A stretch of 64,000 nt of DNA, taken from the NCBI GenBank assembly GCA_035295985.1, contig DATHBT010000004.1, forward strand, positions 23,976 to 87,975. Reading direction: 5' to 3'. The stretch comes from JAIVGV01 sp035295985. Its GTDB lineage: Bacteria; Acidobacteriota; Blastocatellia; Pyrinomonadales; Pyrinomonadaceae. The notes below the pieces were generated by a model. It did not search any database, was not told the DNA's origin, and saw only the letters and a list, made by a program, of their open reading frames with translations. Shown in pieces: positions 55,269 through 63,763 of this stretch; positions within the stretch are counted from its first letter, which is position 1; every line of letters begins with the position of its first letter. Made by a program: the position numbers and the translations under genes.

Positions 55269-56573
55269 ATGGCTAACGTAAAACGCTGGGCGGCTAAACT
55301 GCTGCTGGTCTGCCTCAGCATCATCTTCGCACTGCTGGCGGCCGAAATAGGTCTGCGCCTCGTCGGGTACTCCTACCCTTACTTTTACGCCTTCGAGGAG
55401 CAGACCGGCTGGATGCACCGCGCGGGCGTCTCCGGCTGGTTCAGGAAAGAGGGTGAGGCGTACATCACCATCAACAGCGCCGGGATGCGCGACCTCGAGC
55501 GCGCCAGGGCGAAGCCCCCGCACGTTTACCGCGTCGCCGTCCTCGGCGACTCGTTCGCCGAGGCGCTACAGGTGCCCCTCGAACAGACATTCTGGCACCT
55601 GCTCGAAGATCGGCTAGCCTCCTGCCGGGAGCTGGGAGGCGGGCGCGTCGAGGTTCTCAACTTCGGCGTCAGTAGCTACGGCACCGCCCAGGAGTTAATG
55701 GCCCTGCGCGGCCGGGTCTGGGACTACGACCCGGACATGATCGTGCTGACGTTCACGCCCGGCAACGACGTGCGCAACAACTCGCGCGCGCTGGAGCAGG
55801 ACGAGCTGCGCCCTTACTTCGTAATTCGGGGCGATCAACTCGTCGCCGACACCTCCTTCCGCCAGTCGCCCGTGTTCAGGCGCAAGCTCGGCCGCCTCAA
55901 CTCCACGCTCTACGACGCGATCAACTACTCGCGCGTCCTGCAGGCCGTCAACGCGGCGCGGGACGGCTACCTTACGCGCCGCAAGTACGAGCAAATGGCC
56001 GGCGGCGCGCAGGCTGCGGGAGGCGAAGGAGGCGCCGGCGCTGTCGGCGGCGGTGTCGGGGGGGGCGGCGTCGGTGTTGGCGACGCCGAGCCGGGGCTTG
56101 ACGAGCTGGCCTTCCGTCCGCCGCCGGACGAAAGGTGGGCCGAAGCCTGGCGCGTCACCGAGGGCATCATCACGCAGATGGGCCGGGAGGTGCGGGAGCG
56201 CGGCGTGGGCTTCCTCGTCGCCGTGGTGAGCGACGGCCCGCAGGTCAGCCCCGACGCTTCGGCGCGGCAGGCGCTGGCGCGCAGGCTCGGCGTGCCCGAC
56301 CTCTTCTACCCCGGCCGGCGGCTCGAACAGTTGGGGGCGCGAGAGGGCTTTCCGGTCCTAGACCTAGGGCCGCCCTTCCAGGCATACGCCGAGCAGCAGC
56401 GCAGGCCGCTGCACGGGTTCGACCCTCAGCGGAGCGCCGGCCACTGGAACGCGGAGGGCCACCGTCTCGCCAGCGAGTTGATCGCGGCGAGCGTGTGCGA
56501 AGCGCAGCGGCGGGGAGGCGCCGGCAGGGAAGTTGCCGCCGCGCCGCGCCGCGCCGGCCGACGCCGTCTCTGA
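55269..56573 (+). CDS. Membrane-anchored SGNH/GDSL hydrolase-like protein
   Basis: 434 residues. An N-terminal anchor helix (about 10-30) is followed by an SGNH domain with VLGDSFAEAL (catalytic Ser95), NFGVSSYGTAQE, FTPGNDVRNN and C-terminal HWNAEGHRL with the catalytic His. A glycine-rich linker (about 245-275) splits the domain. Such proteins sit with carbamoyltransferase-SxtJ-DUF5989 genes and may be O-acyl transferases or esterases acting on the glycan outside the membrane. The direction (add or remove acetyl) cannot be told. Confidence 0.82.
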   Translation: MANVKRWAAKLLLVCLSIIFALLAAEIGLRLVGYSYPYFYAFEEQTGWMHRAGVSGWFRKEGEAYITINSAGMRDLERARAKPPHVYRVAVLGDSFAEALQVPLEQTFWHLLEDRLASCRELGGGRVEVLNFGVSSYGTAQELMALRGRVWDYDPDMIVLTFTPGNDVRNNSRALEQDELRPYFVIRGDQLVADTSFRQSPVFRRKLGRLNSTLYDAINYSRVLQAVNAARDGYLTRRKYEQMAGGAQAAGGEGGAGAVGGGVGGGGVGVGDAEPGLDELAFRPPPDERWAEAWRVTEGIITQMGREVRERGVGFLVAVVSDGPQVSPDASARQALARRLGVPDLFYPGRRLEQLGAREGFPVLDLGPPFQAYAEQQRRPLHGFDPQRSAGHWNAEGHRLASELIAASVCEAQRRGGAGREVAAAPRRAGRRRL

Positions 56574-56619
56574 TCAGGCGGGGCCGCGCGCTGACGCCTT
56601 ACCGCGGCGCGGAGTCTGT

Positions 56620-56649
56620 TTGACCATCTTTCTTCCGGCGGCATATTAT
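56620..56649 (+). promoter_or_regulatory. Predicted promoter for carbamoyltransferase-SxtJ-DUF5989 operon
   Basis: TTGACC (56620-56625), 18 bases, then TATTAT (56644-56649), each 5/6 to consensus. It is in the 221-base gap after the SGNH gene and about 145 bases before the next ATG. Confidence 0.6.
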
Positions 56650-56794
56650 CCCCCGTACGTCGTTCCTTCCGGGCCTGCCCGCAAACGCGCGACGCCCGCC
56701 GTCAGAATCATTGCTCGGCATCTCAGCGCACGAAAAAAATGATGGCGCTGGGCCGGCCGCGGGGCGGTTCGCCGTTAAGGGACGAAGATAAGAA

Positions 56795-58639
56795 ATGCGA
56801 CCCACTCTCATTCTGGGAATCTCCGCCTACTACCACGACTCGGCGGCGTGCCTCGTGCGCGACGGCCGCGTCGTGGCCGCGGCGCAGGAGGAGCGCTTCA
56901 CCCGCAAGAAGCACGACCACCGCTTCCCGGCCGCGGCCGTCGAGTACTGCCTGCGCGAGGGCGGCGTCACGGGCGCGCAGCTCGACCACGTCGCCTTCTA
57001 CGACAAGCCGCTGCTGAAATTCGAGCGCCTGCTCGAAACCTACATCGACTACGCCCCGCGCGGCATCCGCTCGTTCCTGATGGCGATGCCGCTGTGGCTG
57101 CGCGAGAAGCTGTGGATACGCGAGCAGATCGGGAAGGAGATGGGTTTCGAGGGGAAGGTGCTCTTCACCGAGCACCACGAGTCGCACGCCGCCTCGGCCT
57201 TCTTCCCGTCGCCGTTTGAGTCCGCCGCCGTGCTCACGATGGACGGCGTCGGCGAGTGGGCCACCTCCTCCTACGGCTACGGGCGCGGCAACGAGCTGCA
57301 CCTCCTCAAGGAGCTTCACTTCCCGCACAGCCTGGGCCTCCTCTACTCTGCCTTCACCTACTACACGGGCTTCCGGGTCAACTCCGGCGAGTATAAGGTG
57401 ATGGGCCTCGCCCCCTACGGCGAGCCGCGCTACGTCCGGCAGATCCTCGACGAGTTAATTGATCTGCGCGAGGACGGCTCTCTGCGGCTCAACATGAAGT
57501 ACTTCAACTTCGCGGCCGGGCTGACGATGACCAACGGCGAATTCGACCGCCTCTTCGGCGGCCCGCCGCGCAAGCCTGAGAGCGAGCTGACGCAGCGCGA
57601 GATGGATTTGGCGCGCTCCGTGCAGGACGTGACCGAGGAGGCGATGCTTCGGATGGCCCGCCACGTCCACCGCGAGACGGGGGAGAAGAACCTCTGCCTC
57701 GCCGGCGGCGTGGCGCTCAACTGCGTCGGCAACGGCCGCATCCTGCGCGAGGGGCCGTTCGAGAACGTCTGGATTCAGCCGGCGGCGGGCGACGCGGGCG
57801 GCAGCTTAGGCGCGGCGCTCTCGGTCTGGCATCAATACCTCGGCAACCCGCGCGACGTTGCCGTAGTCTGCGGCGGCCACTCGGACGGGATGCGGGGCGC
57901 GTACCTCGGCCCGGAGTTCTCGGCCGACGAGATCGAGGAGTTCCTCATCACTTCGGGCGCGAACTACCGGCGCGTCGGGCGCGGGGAGTTAGCGGAGACG
58001 GTGGCCCGACTGCTCGCCGACGAGAAGGTGGTCGGCTGGTTCCAGGGGCGGATGGAGTTCGGCCCGCGCGCCCTCGGCGGGCGCAGCATCCTCGGCGACC
58101 CGCGCAGCCCCCGGATGCAGTCGCAGATGAACCTGAAGATCAAGTACCGCGAATCCTTCCGGCCGTTCGCGCCGTCCGTCTTGCGCGACCGCGTCGCGGA
58201 CTACTTCGAGATGGACTGCGACTCGCCCTACATGCTCCTCGTCGCGCCCGTGCGCGAGCACCTGCGGCGGGAGATGACCGGCGACGAGGAGAAGCTTTTC
58301 GGCATCGACAAACTGAACGTCCCGCGCTCCGCCATCCCGGCCGTGACGCACGTCGATTACTCGGCGCGCGTCCAGACCGTGCGCATGGAGGACAGCCCGG
58401 CCTACTACGATCTGCTCTCGGCCTTCGAGCGGCTGACCGGCTGCGCCGTCCTCGTCAACACGTCTTTCAACGTGCGCGGCGAGCCTATCGTCTGCACGCC
58501 CGCGGACGCCTACGCCTGCTTCATGCGGACGGAGATGGACTGCCTCGTCGTGGGCGACTACCTGCTGCTCAAGGGCGAGCAGGGCGAGAACGCATTCGCG
58601 GAAGACCTGTCGTGGCAGGAGGAGTTCCAGCTTGATTGA
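56795..58639 (+). CDS. Carbamoyltransferase, NodU family (second copy)
   Basis: 614 residues. ILGISAYYHDSAACLV, HHESHAASAFF, SGEYKVMGLAPYG, and LCLAGGVALNCVGNG in the ASKHA-like part; EFGPRALGGRSILGDP and NTSFNVRGEP in the C-terminal part. All family catalytic motifs are intact. It matches the type linked with SxtJ, which follows with an 8-base overlap. It carbamoylates a hydroxyl, presumably on the surface glycan. A strong promoter candidate precedes it, so this operon can be expressed apart from the upstream genes. Confidence 0.94.
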   Translation: MRPTLILGISAYYHDSAACLVRDGRVVAAAQEERFTRKKHDHRFPAAAVEYCLREGGVTGAQLDHVAFYDKPLLKFERLLETYIDYAPRGIRSFLMAMPLWLREKLWIREQIGKEMGFEGKVLFTEHHESHAASAFFPSPFESAAVLTMDGVGEWATSSYGYGRGNELHLLKELHFPHSLGLLYSAFTYYTGFRVNSGEYKVMGLAPYGEPRYVRQILDELIDLREDGSLRLNMKYFNFAAGLTMTNGEFDRLFGGPPRKPESELTQREMDLARSVQDVTEEAMLRMARHVHRETGEKNLCLAGGVALNCVGNGRILREGPFENVWIQPAAGDAGGSLGAALSVWHQYLGNPRDVAVVCGGHSDGMRGAYLGPEFSADEIEEFLITSGANYRRVGRGELAETVARLLADEKVVGWFQGRMEFGPRALGGRSILGDPRSPRMQSQMNLKIKYRESFRPFAPSVLRDRVADYFEMDCDSPYMLLVAPVREHLRREMTGDEEKLFGIDKLNVPRSAIPAVTHVDYSARVQTVRMEDSPAYYDLLSAFERLTGCAVLVNTSFNVRGEPIVCTPADAYACFMRTEMDCLVVGDYLLLKGEQGENAFAEDLSWQEEFQLD

Positions 58640-59063
58640 GCCGAAAGGGAGCGTCGGGCGCGCGCAGGCCGCGCCGGTGACGGACGCGCAGGCGCGAAAG
58701 ACCGCGGCCGTGGTCGCCGCCGTTCTGCTCGCCATCGCCGCTTGGAACCTCTACCGCGGGCGGCCGACCGTCGTCGCCGTGCTGGGCGGCGCTGCGCTTT
58801 TGCTGTTGCTCGCCGGGTTCTTCGTGCCCGCCGCGGCGCGGCGCTTCCACGTCTTCTGGATGAAGTTCGCGGTCGTGCTCGGCCACATCAACAGCCGCGT
58901 GCTGCTGGGGCTGATGTACTACGGCGTGTTCACGATCTACGGGGTGGTCTCGCGCCTCGTCGGGCGCGACCCCTTGCGGCGGCGCGGGGCCGGCGCTGAG
59001 AGCTACTGGGTCGAGCGGAAGACGACCCGCCAGGCGAGGGAGCAGTTCGAGCGGCTGTTCTGA
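58632..59063 (+). CDS. SxtJ-family membrane protein
   Basis: 143 residues from a TTG inside the carbamoyltransferase end. Two hydrophobic helices (about 22-42 and 47-70) are followed by a conserved amphipathic segment FWMKFAVVLGHINSRVLLG and a cytosolic tail (YWVERKTTRQAREQFERLF). SxtJ proteins almost always accompany such carbamoyltransferases; the molecular role is unknown, perhaps membrane docking of the enzyme. A DUF5989 gene follows. Confidence 0.85.
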   Translation: MIEPKGSVGRAQAAPVTDAQARKTAAVVAAVLLAIAAWNLYRGRPTVVAVLGGAALLLLLAGFFVPAAARRFHVFWMKFAVVLGHINSRVLLGLMYYGVFTIYGVVSRLVGRDPLRRRGAGAESYWVERKTTRQAREQFERLF

Positions 59064-59102
59064 GGGTTTTTCGAGGCCGGGTTTCAAGGAGCATTCGGCG
59101 AA

Positions 59103-59261
59103 ATGGGCAAGATGTCGTTGGCCGGTGAGATGTGGCAGTTCCTGAGGCAGAACAAGAAGCTGTGGCTGCTGCCCATCGTCGTCGTCCTGCTCTTGATGGG
59201 GGCGCTGCTGGTCTTCGCACAGAGTTCGGCCCTCGCACCATTCATCTACACAATCTTTTAA
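59103..59261 (+). CDS. DUF5989 small membrane protein
   Basis: 52 residues from the ATG at 59103: EMWQFLRQNKKLWLLPI, then a single hydrophobic helix (VVVLLLMGALLVFA) and the end SALAPFIYTIF. This is the DUF5989 pattern, the third member of carbamoyltransferase-SxtJ-DUF5989 modules. Its short length makes it easy to overlook. It is 39 bases downstream of sxtJ with a GGAG site before the ATG. Function unknown; possibly a stabilising subunit at the membrane. Confidence 0.88.
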   Translation: MGKMSLAGEMWQFLRQNKKLWLLPIVVVLLLMGALLVFAQSSALAPFIYTIF

Positions 59262-59511
59262 GCGGGGCCGCCTGCGCCGCCCGGCGTGCGGTGCCGCACC
59301 GATCTTCCCACCCGCCAGCCTGATAACCTGATGCGGGGAGGCGGCGGACTGCCGAGCGCAGCGCCGCGGGCCGGTTCCCGCAAGGGGGCCGGCGTCCGAG
59401 GCCCGGTCGTCGTGACCTGCGGGCGCGAGGCGCGGGCGTTACGGACGGGGCTGTCTTAATTTTGAGGAGTTTGATACCGCCTTACCGGCAGTTCTCCGCC
59501 CGGGCGGCACG

Positions 59512-60420
59512 ATGATGGTCAAGAAATTATTCCGCGCGATCAGGAGTACACAGCCTTTCAACTACGCCACGACCAGCGTGGTGAAAGCGGTGTCGGCGCT
59601 GGGCGGCGGGGCGCCGGATGCCGTCGTCAGGCACCTGCCGCGCATCGGGCGCGTGTGTACTCGTCTGCCTAACAGCCGAGTCCTGTGCATGTACTCCCGC
59701 GGCGACGACCTAGTCACCAACCAAATCTTCTGGCGCGGGTGGGGCGGTTACGAACCGGAAACGGCCCCCGTATTTTTTGAGCTGGCGCGCGAGGCGAGGG
59801 CGGTTATGGACGTGGGCGCCCACGTGGGCTACTTCTCCTTAATCGCGGCGCTGGCTAACCCCGAGGCGCGCGTGCTGGCCTTCGAGCCGCTGCCGAAGGC
59901 CGCCGAGCGGTTCAGGCTTAACGTCTCCCTCACGGGGGTGCGGAACGTTAAGCTCTTCGAGTGCGCGGTCGGCGACGCGAAGGGCGCCGCCCCGCTGTTC
60001 CACCTCCCCGACGCCGCCGAAGGGATACCGAGTTCGTCCGGGCTGTCGAGCGGCTTCTACACGCACCCCTTTTGGGTGGAGAGCGGGGTCGTGGCCGGGG
60101 GGGACGTGAGCATCGTGACGCTCGACGAGGTGGCCGAGGCGGAAAAGCTTGACCGCGTTGACCTGCTCAAGATCGACACCGAATCGACCGAGCCGGGCGT
60201 GCTGGCCGGGGCCGAGAGGCTACTCGCCCGCGACCGCCCGGACATCATCGTCGAGGTGCTGCCGGGGCAAGGCACCGCCCCGGAGATCAGCAGGCTGCTC
60301 AAGCCCCTCGGATACACTTTCTACCTGCTGCGCGACTCCGGGCCGGAGCGCCGTCGTGACATCGAGGAAGACCCGGCGTGGCCGAACTACCTGGCGCGCG
60401 CCGAAGTCAGGCCGAAATAA
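59512..60420 (+). CDS. FkbM-family methyltransferase
   Basis: 302 residues. The SAM motif VMDVGAHVGYFSLIAA (about 98-113), LAFEPLPKAAERF, and the FkbM signature DLLKIDTESTEPGVL. The N-terminal 60 residues are a helical extension. It is likely a sugar O-methyltransferase. The 250-base gap before it (59262-59511) shows no gene. The stop is followed 58 bases later by inverted-repeat element B. Confidence 0.88.
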   Translation: MMVKKLFRAIRSTQPFNYATTSVVKAVSALGGGAPDAVVRHLPRIGRVCTRLPNSRVLCMYSRGDDLVTNQIFWRGWGGYEPETAPVFFELAREARAVMDVGAHVGYFSLIAALANPEARVLAFEPLPKAAERFRLNVSLTGVRNVKLFECAVGDAKGAAPLFHLPDAAEGIPSSSGLSSGFYTHPFWVESGVVAGGDVSIVTLDEVAEAEKLDRVDLLKIDTESTEPGVLAGAERLLARDRPDIIVEVLPGQGTAPEISRLLKPLGYTFYLLRDSGPERRRDIEEDPAWPNYLARAEVRPK

Positions 60421-60478
60421 CTGTTCCGCTGCGGGAGCTTCGCGCGCCCGTTTGCGCGCCGCCGCGGGGACGTGCTAC

Positions 60479-60580
60479 TAGAAGCAGGCTCGTAAAATAC
60501 CCCGGTGCGGCGGTCGCTTTGATTCTCATGAGCAGTACGCAGCCTCTAAACCTCACGGGGTCTTTATGAGACTGCTTCTA
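60479..60580. repeat. 102-nt element with inverted termini, copy B
   Basis: The ends are near-perfect inverted complements over about 27 bases: left 60479-60507 and right 60554-60580, both reading TAGAAGCAG from the outside in. It aligns with copy A (49826-49927), which has the same length and sits in the same position in front of a glycosyltransferase gene. The ATG of that gene is 22 bases downstream. Confidence 0.85.
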
Positions 60581-60601
60581 CTTAAGCCGTAAAGGTTAGG
60601 C

Positions 60602-61834
60602 ATGGCAGTCGGACTTCTTGAAACATCCGCCCCGCGCGTGCGCGCCGGCTCCGGGAGGGCGCTCCACGTCGTGCACCTGATCGAGGCCCTCGGCCCCGGC
60701 GGTGCCGAAAGGCTCCTCTACACGAACCTGAAGCACTTCGACCCGGCGCGCGTGCGCAGCACCGTGTTCACCGTTTACCCCCGCTCCGACCACTGGGGCG
60801 GCGCAATTCGCGAGTTGGGGGTTGAGGTGATCGGCCTCGGCTGCCGCGGCCCTCGCGACCTGCCGCGGGCGGGTCTGCGCCTGCGCTCGTGGCTGCGCAG
60901 CGAGCGGCCTCACCTGCTCCACACGCACCTCTGGGGCGCGAACGTGGTCGGGCGGTTCGCCGGGCGGCTGAGCGGCGTCCCCGTCGTCAGTTCGATGCAC
61001 GGACTCGATTACGAGCCGGAGACGTGGAACGACGGGTCGGGGGTGAGCCTGCGGAAGCGGCGTCTGATACGGCTGGTGGATCGCTGGATGGCGCGGTTCT
61101 GCTCCGCGCGGATAGTGGCGGTGAGCGACAGCGTCAGGCGGAGCGCGCACCGGCACCTGCGCTACCCGCTCGGGCGCATGGATCTGCTCTACAACCCGGT
61201 TGACGTGGACGAGTTCAGGCCGCCCGCGGGCGGAGAGCGCGAGGAGGTGCTGGGGGAGCTGGGCCTCCCGGCGGACAGCCTGCTGCTGCTCAACGTCGGC
61301 CACGTGATCCCCGCGAAGGGGCTGCTCTACGCGATCCGCGCCCTACCCTCTGTGCTAAAGGGACACCCGGCCGCGCACCTCGTCTCGGTCGGGGCGCTGA
61401 ACAGCCCCGAGTGGCTGGCGCTTCTGAGGGGGGAGGCGGAGTCTCTGGGCGTCGCCGGGCACGTGCACATACTGGGGCCGCGCCGTGACGTGCCGAGGCT
61501 GCTGCGCGCCTGCGACCTCTTCGTCTTCCCGTCGCTGCACGAGGGGCTGGGGATCGCGCTGATCGAGGCGATGGCCTCCGGGCGCGCGTGCGTGGCGGCG
61601 GAGAGCGGCCCGCTGCCGGAGGTGGTGGAGCACGGGAAGAGCGGCTGGCTAGTGTCGCCCCGCGACGCCGAGGGCCTGGCCGAAGCAATCAGCATGTTAC
61701 TGTCTGACCCGAGCCTGCGCGCGAGCCTGGGCCGGGCGGCCAGGGAAACGACGCTTGACCGCTTCCAGCCGCGGCGGGCGGCCGACAGGCTGGTCGAGAT
61801 TTACGAGTCCGTCGCGGGGGCGGGCCGGAACTGA
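60602..61834 (+). CDS. Family 4 glycosyltransferase
   Basis: 410 residues. GT-B: HVVHLIEALGPGGAERLLY, THLWGANVVGRFAG, LLNVGHVIPAKGLLYAIRAL and FPSLHEGLGIALIEAMASGR (E-X7-E motif). It belongs to the GT4 group common in O-antigen loci. A 3-base gap to the next methyltransferase suggests co-translation. The leader contains inverted-repeat element B. Confidence 0.92.
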   Translation: MAVGLLETSAPRVRAGSGRALHVVHLIEALGPGGAERLLYTNLKHFDPARVRSTVFTVYPRSDHWGGAIRELGVEVIGLGCRGPRDLPRAGLRLRSWLRSERPHLLHTHLWGANVVGRFAGRLSGVPVVSSMHGLDYEPETWNDGSGVSLRKRRLIRLVDRWMARFCSARIVAVSDSVRRSAHRHLRYPLGRMDLLYNPVDVDEFRPPAGGEREEVLGELGLPADSLLLLNVGHVIPAKGLLYAIRALPSVLKGHPAAHLVSVGALNSPEWLALLRGEAESLGVAGHVHILGPRRDVPRLLRACDLFVFPSLHEGLGIALIEAMASGRACVAAESGPLPEVVEHGKSGWLVSPRDAEGLAEAISMLLSDPSLRASLGRAARETTLDRFQPRRAADRLVEIYESVAGAGRN

Positions 61835-61837
61835 ATC

Positions 61838-62920
61838 ATGCAGTTGAAGCTGTTGGAAATACTGGCGTGCCCTCAGTGCCGCGGAGACCTCTCCTGCGTG
61901 AGCCGCGAATCGGGCGAGGACGGCGGGGTGCGGGAGGGCGAGCTTGGGTGCGCGCCGTGCCGGAAGGTGTACCCCGTGGAGGATGGCATCCCCCGCTTCG
62001 TCCCCAGGGAGAACTACGCCTCGTCGTTCGGCTACCAGTGGAACCGTTTTAAGCTGGAGCAGATCGACTCGGCCAACGGAACCAACCTGTCGGAGAAGAG
62101 GTTCTATTCCGAGACGGGCTGGTCGGCCGAAGGCTTGGGCGGGAAGTGGGTGCTCGACGCCGGGTGCGGCGCGGGGCGCTTCCTCGACGTGGCGTCGAGG
62201 AGCGGGGCGGAGGTCGTCGGCCTCGACATCAGCGACGCCGTGGACGCGGCGCGTGCGAACCTCGCGGGCCGCGGGAACGCGCACCTCGTGCAGGGGAGCA
62301 TCCTGTCCCCGCCCTTCAAGGCCGGCGCGTTCGACGCCTGCTACTGCATCGGCGTCATCCAGCACACGCCCGATCCGCGCGCCGCGCTGCGCGCCCTGCC
62401 CGTGCTGCTCAGGGAGGGCGGCCGGATCGCCGTGACGATCTACGAGCGGAAGCCCTGGACGAAGCTGAACGCGAAGTACCTCGTGCGCCCGCTGACGAAG
62501 CGCCTGGGCAAGGAGAGGCTGCTGCGCGGGATCAGGGGCGCGATGCCCGTCCTCTTCCCGCTCACCGACGTGCTGTTCCGCCTGCCCGTCGTCGGGCGCG
62601 TCTTCGTGTTCTCGATCCCCGTGGCGAATTACGTCGGGGAAAAAAGTCTGTCGCGGCGGCAGCGTTACGACTGGGCCGTGCTCGACACGTTCGACATGCT
62701 CTCCCCGCAGTACGACCAGCCGCAGACTCAAGATGAAGTGCAGGCGGCTCTGGCGGAGGCGGGCGTGGTTGACATCGAGCGCCTCCCCAACCCGGGCGTG
62801 AACGTCGTCGGGCGCAAAGAAGGGGGTCGGCCCGCCGCGGCGGGCGTGCGCCCGGGCGTCCCCGCCGCCGCCCCCGCCCTGTCGGGCGCAACATCTCCTG
62901 CCGAAAGGGGTTCGAACTGA
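61838..62920 (+). CDS. Methyltransferase with Trm112-like zinc domain
   Basis: 360 residues. The N-terminus is a Trm112-like fold with two Cys pairs (CPQCRG and CAPCRK) and PVEDGIPRF. The SAM loop LDAGCGAGRFLD follows (about 104-115), then VIQHTPDPRAALR. The C-terminal 35 residues are Ala/Pro/Gly-rich. The domain pair is frequent in glycan clusters and acts on an unknown acceptor. The stop shares a base with the next ATG. Confidence 0.85.
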   Translation: MQLKLLEILACPQCRGDLSCVSRESGEDGGVREGELGCAPCRKVYPVEDGIPRFVPRENYASSFGYQWNRFKLEQIDSANGTNLSEKRFYSETGWSAEGLGGKWVLDAGCGAGRFLDVASRSGAEVVGLDISDAVDAARANLAGRGNAHLVQGSILSPPFKAGAFDACYCIGVIQHTPDPRAALRALPVLLREGGRIAVTIYERKPWTKLNAKYLVRPLTKRLGKERLLRGIRGAMPVLFPLTDVLFRLPVVGRVFVFSIPVANYVGEKSLSRRQRYDWAVLDTFDMLSPQYDQPQTQDEVQAALAEAGVVDIERLPNPGVNVVGRKEGGRPAAAGVRPGVPAAAPALSGATSPAERGSN

Positions 62921-63714
62921 TGGGTTCACCTGCGACGCGCCACGACACCGGCGCGGTGATAGAACATTTCGACAAGCTGTCGGCGACCCGCGACTGGTCG
63001 CGCCTGTACGAGACCGCCGACGGCAGCACGTACCACTTCCACGTGCGGCGGCAGAGGGTGCTCGAGCTTTTGCCGGAACGCCTGGGGCGGGTCCTGGACG
63101 TCGGGTGCGGGCCGGGCGTGATGGTCGAGGCTGTGCTCGGGCGCGGCGGCACGTTCGAGGGCATAGACCTCTCGCCGGAGATGGTCAGGGAGGGGACGGA
63201 GAAGTTCGGCCACCTCCCCGGCGTGGGCTTCAGGGTGGGCAGTATCGAGTCTCTCGACCTGCCCGACAACTCTTTCGATCAGGTGATCTGCATGGCGGTC
63301 GTGGAATACCTGAGCACGCCCGACCGGGCGCTCGCCGAGATCGCCCGCGTGCTGCGCCCGGGCGGCGTCGCCATCGTCACGGTCCCGAAGCGCCGGCACG
63401 TCGGCCGCCTGATGATTTCGCTCACGACGCCGGCGCGGGCGGTCGCCCGGTGGCTCGGGGCCGCGAGCGCCGACAAGCTGCCGCGCCTCTCCCTGCAACC
63501 GGACGAACTCGACGCCGCCGCCGCGCGCGCGGGGCTCGCCTTCGACGGCGGGGCGCAGTACTGCTTCACGCCGCTGCCCTACCCGATGACGCGCCTCGCG
63601 CCGGGGCCGACCATGCGCCTGAACCTGCCGTTCGAGCGGCTGTGGGCGACGCGCGCGGCGCTCCCCTCCTATCTCGCGCACGGATACATCGGGCGCTATC
63701 GCAAGCCCGAGTGA
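62920..63714 (+). CDS. Class I SAM-dependent methyltransferase
   Basis: 264 residues. The SAM motif VLDVGCGPGVMVEA (about 58-71), the acidic FEGIDLSPEM, and IARVLRPGGVAIVTVPK. The C-terminal half is helical. It overlaps the previous gene by one base. It belongs with the glycan-modifying set, and the acceptor is unknown. Confidence 0.85.
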   Translation: MGSPATRHDTGAVIEHFDKLSATRDWSRLYETADGSTYHFHVRRQRVLELLPERLGRVLDVGCGPGVMVEAVLGRGGTFEGIDLSPEMVREGTEKFGHLPGVGFRVGSIESLDLPDNSFDQVICMAVVEYLSTPDRALAEIARVLRPGGVAIVTVPKRRHVGRLMISLTTPARAVARWLGAASADKLPRLSLQPDELDAAAARAGLAFDGGAQYCFTPLPYPMTRLAPGPTMRLNLPFERLWATRAALPSYLAHGYIGRYRKPE

Positions 63715-63763
63715 GCTGCGGCCGGAGTCGTCCGCGCGCGCTCTCCGCCTCGAACCCTGCGTA

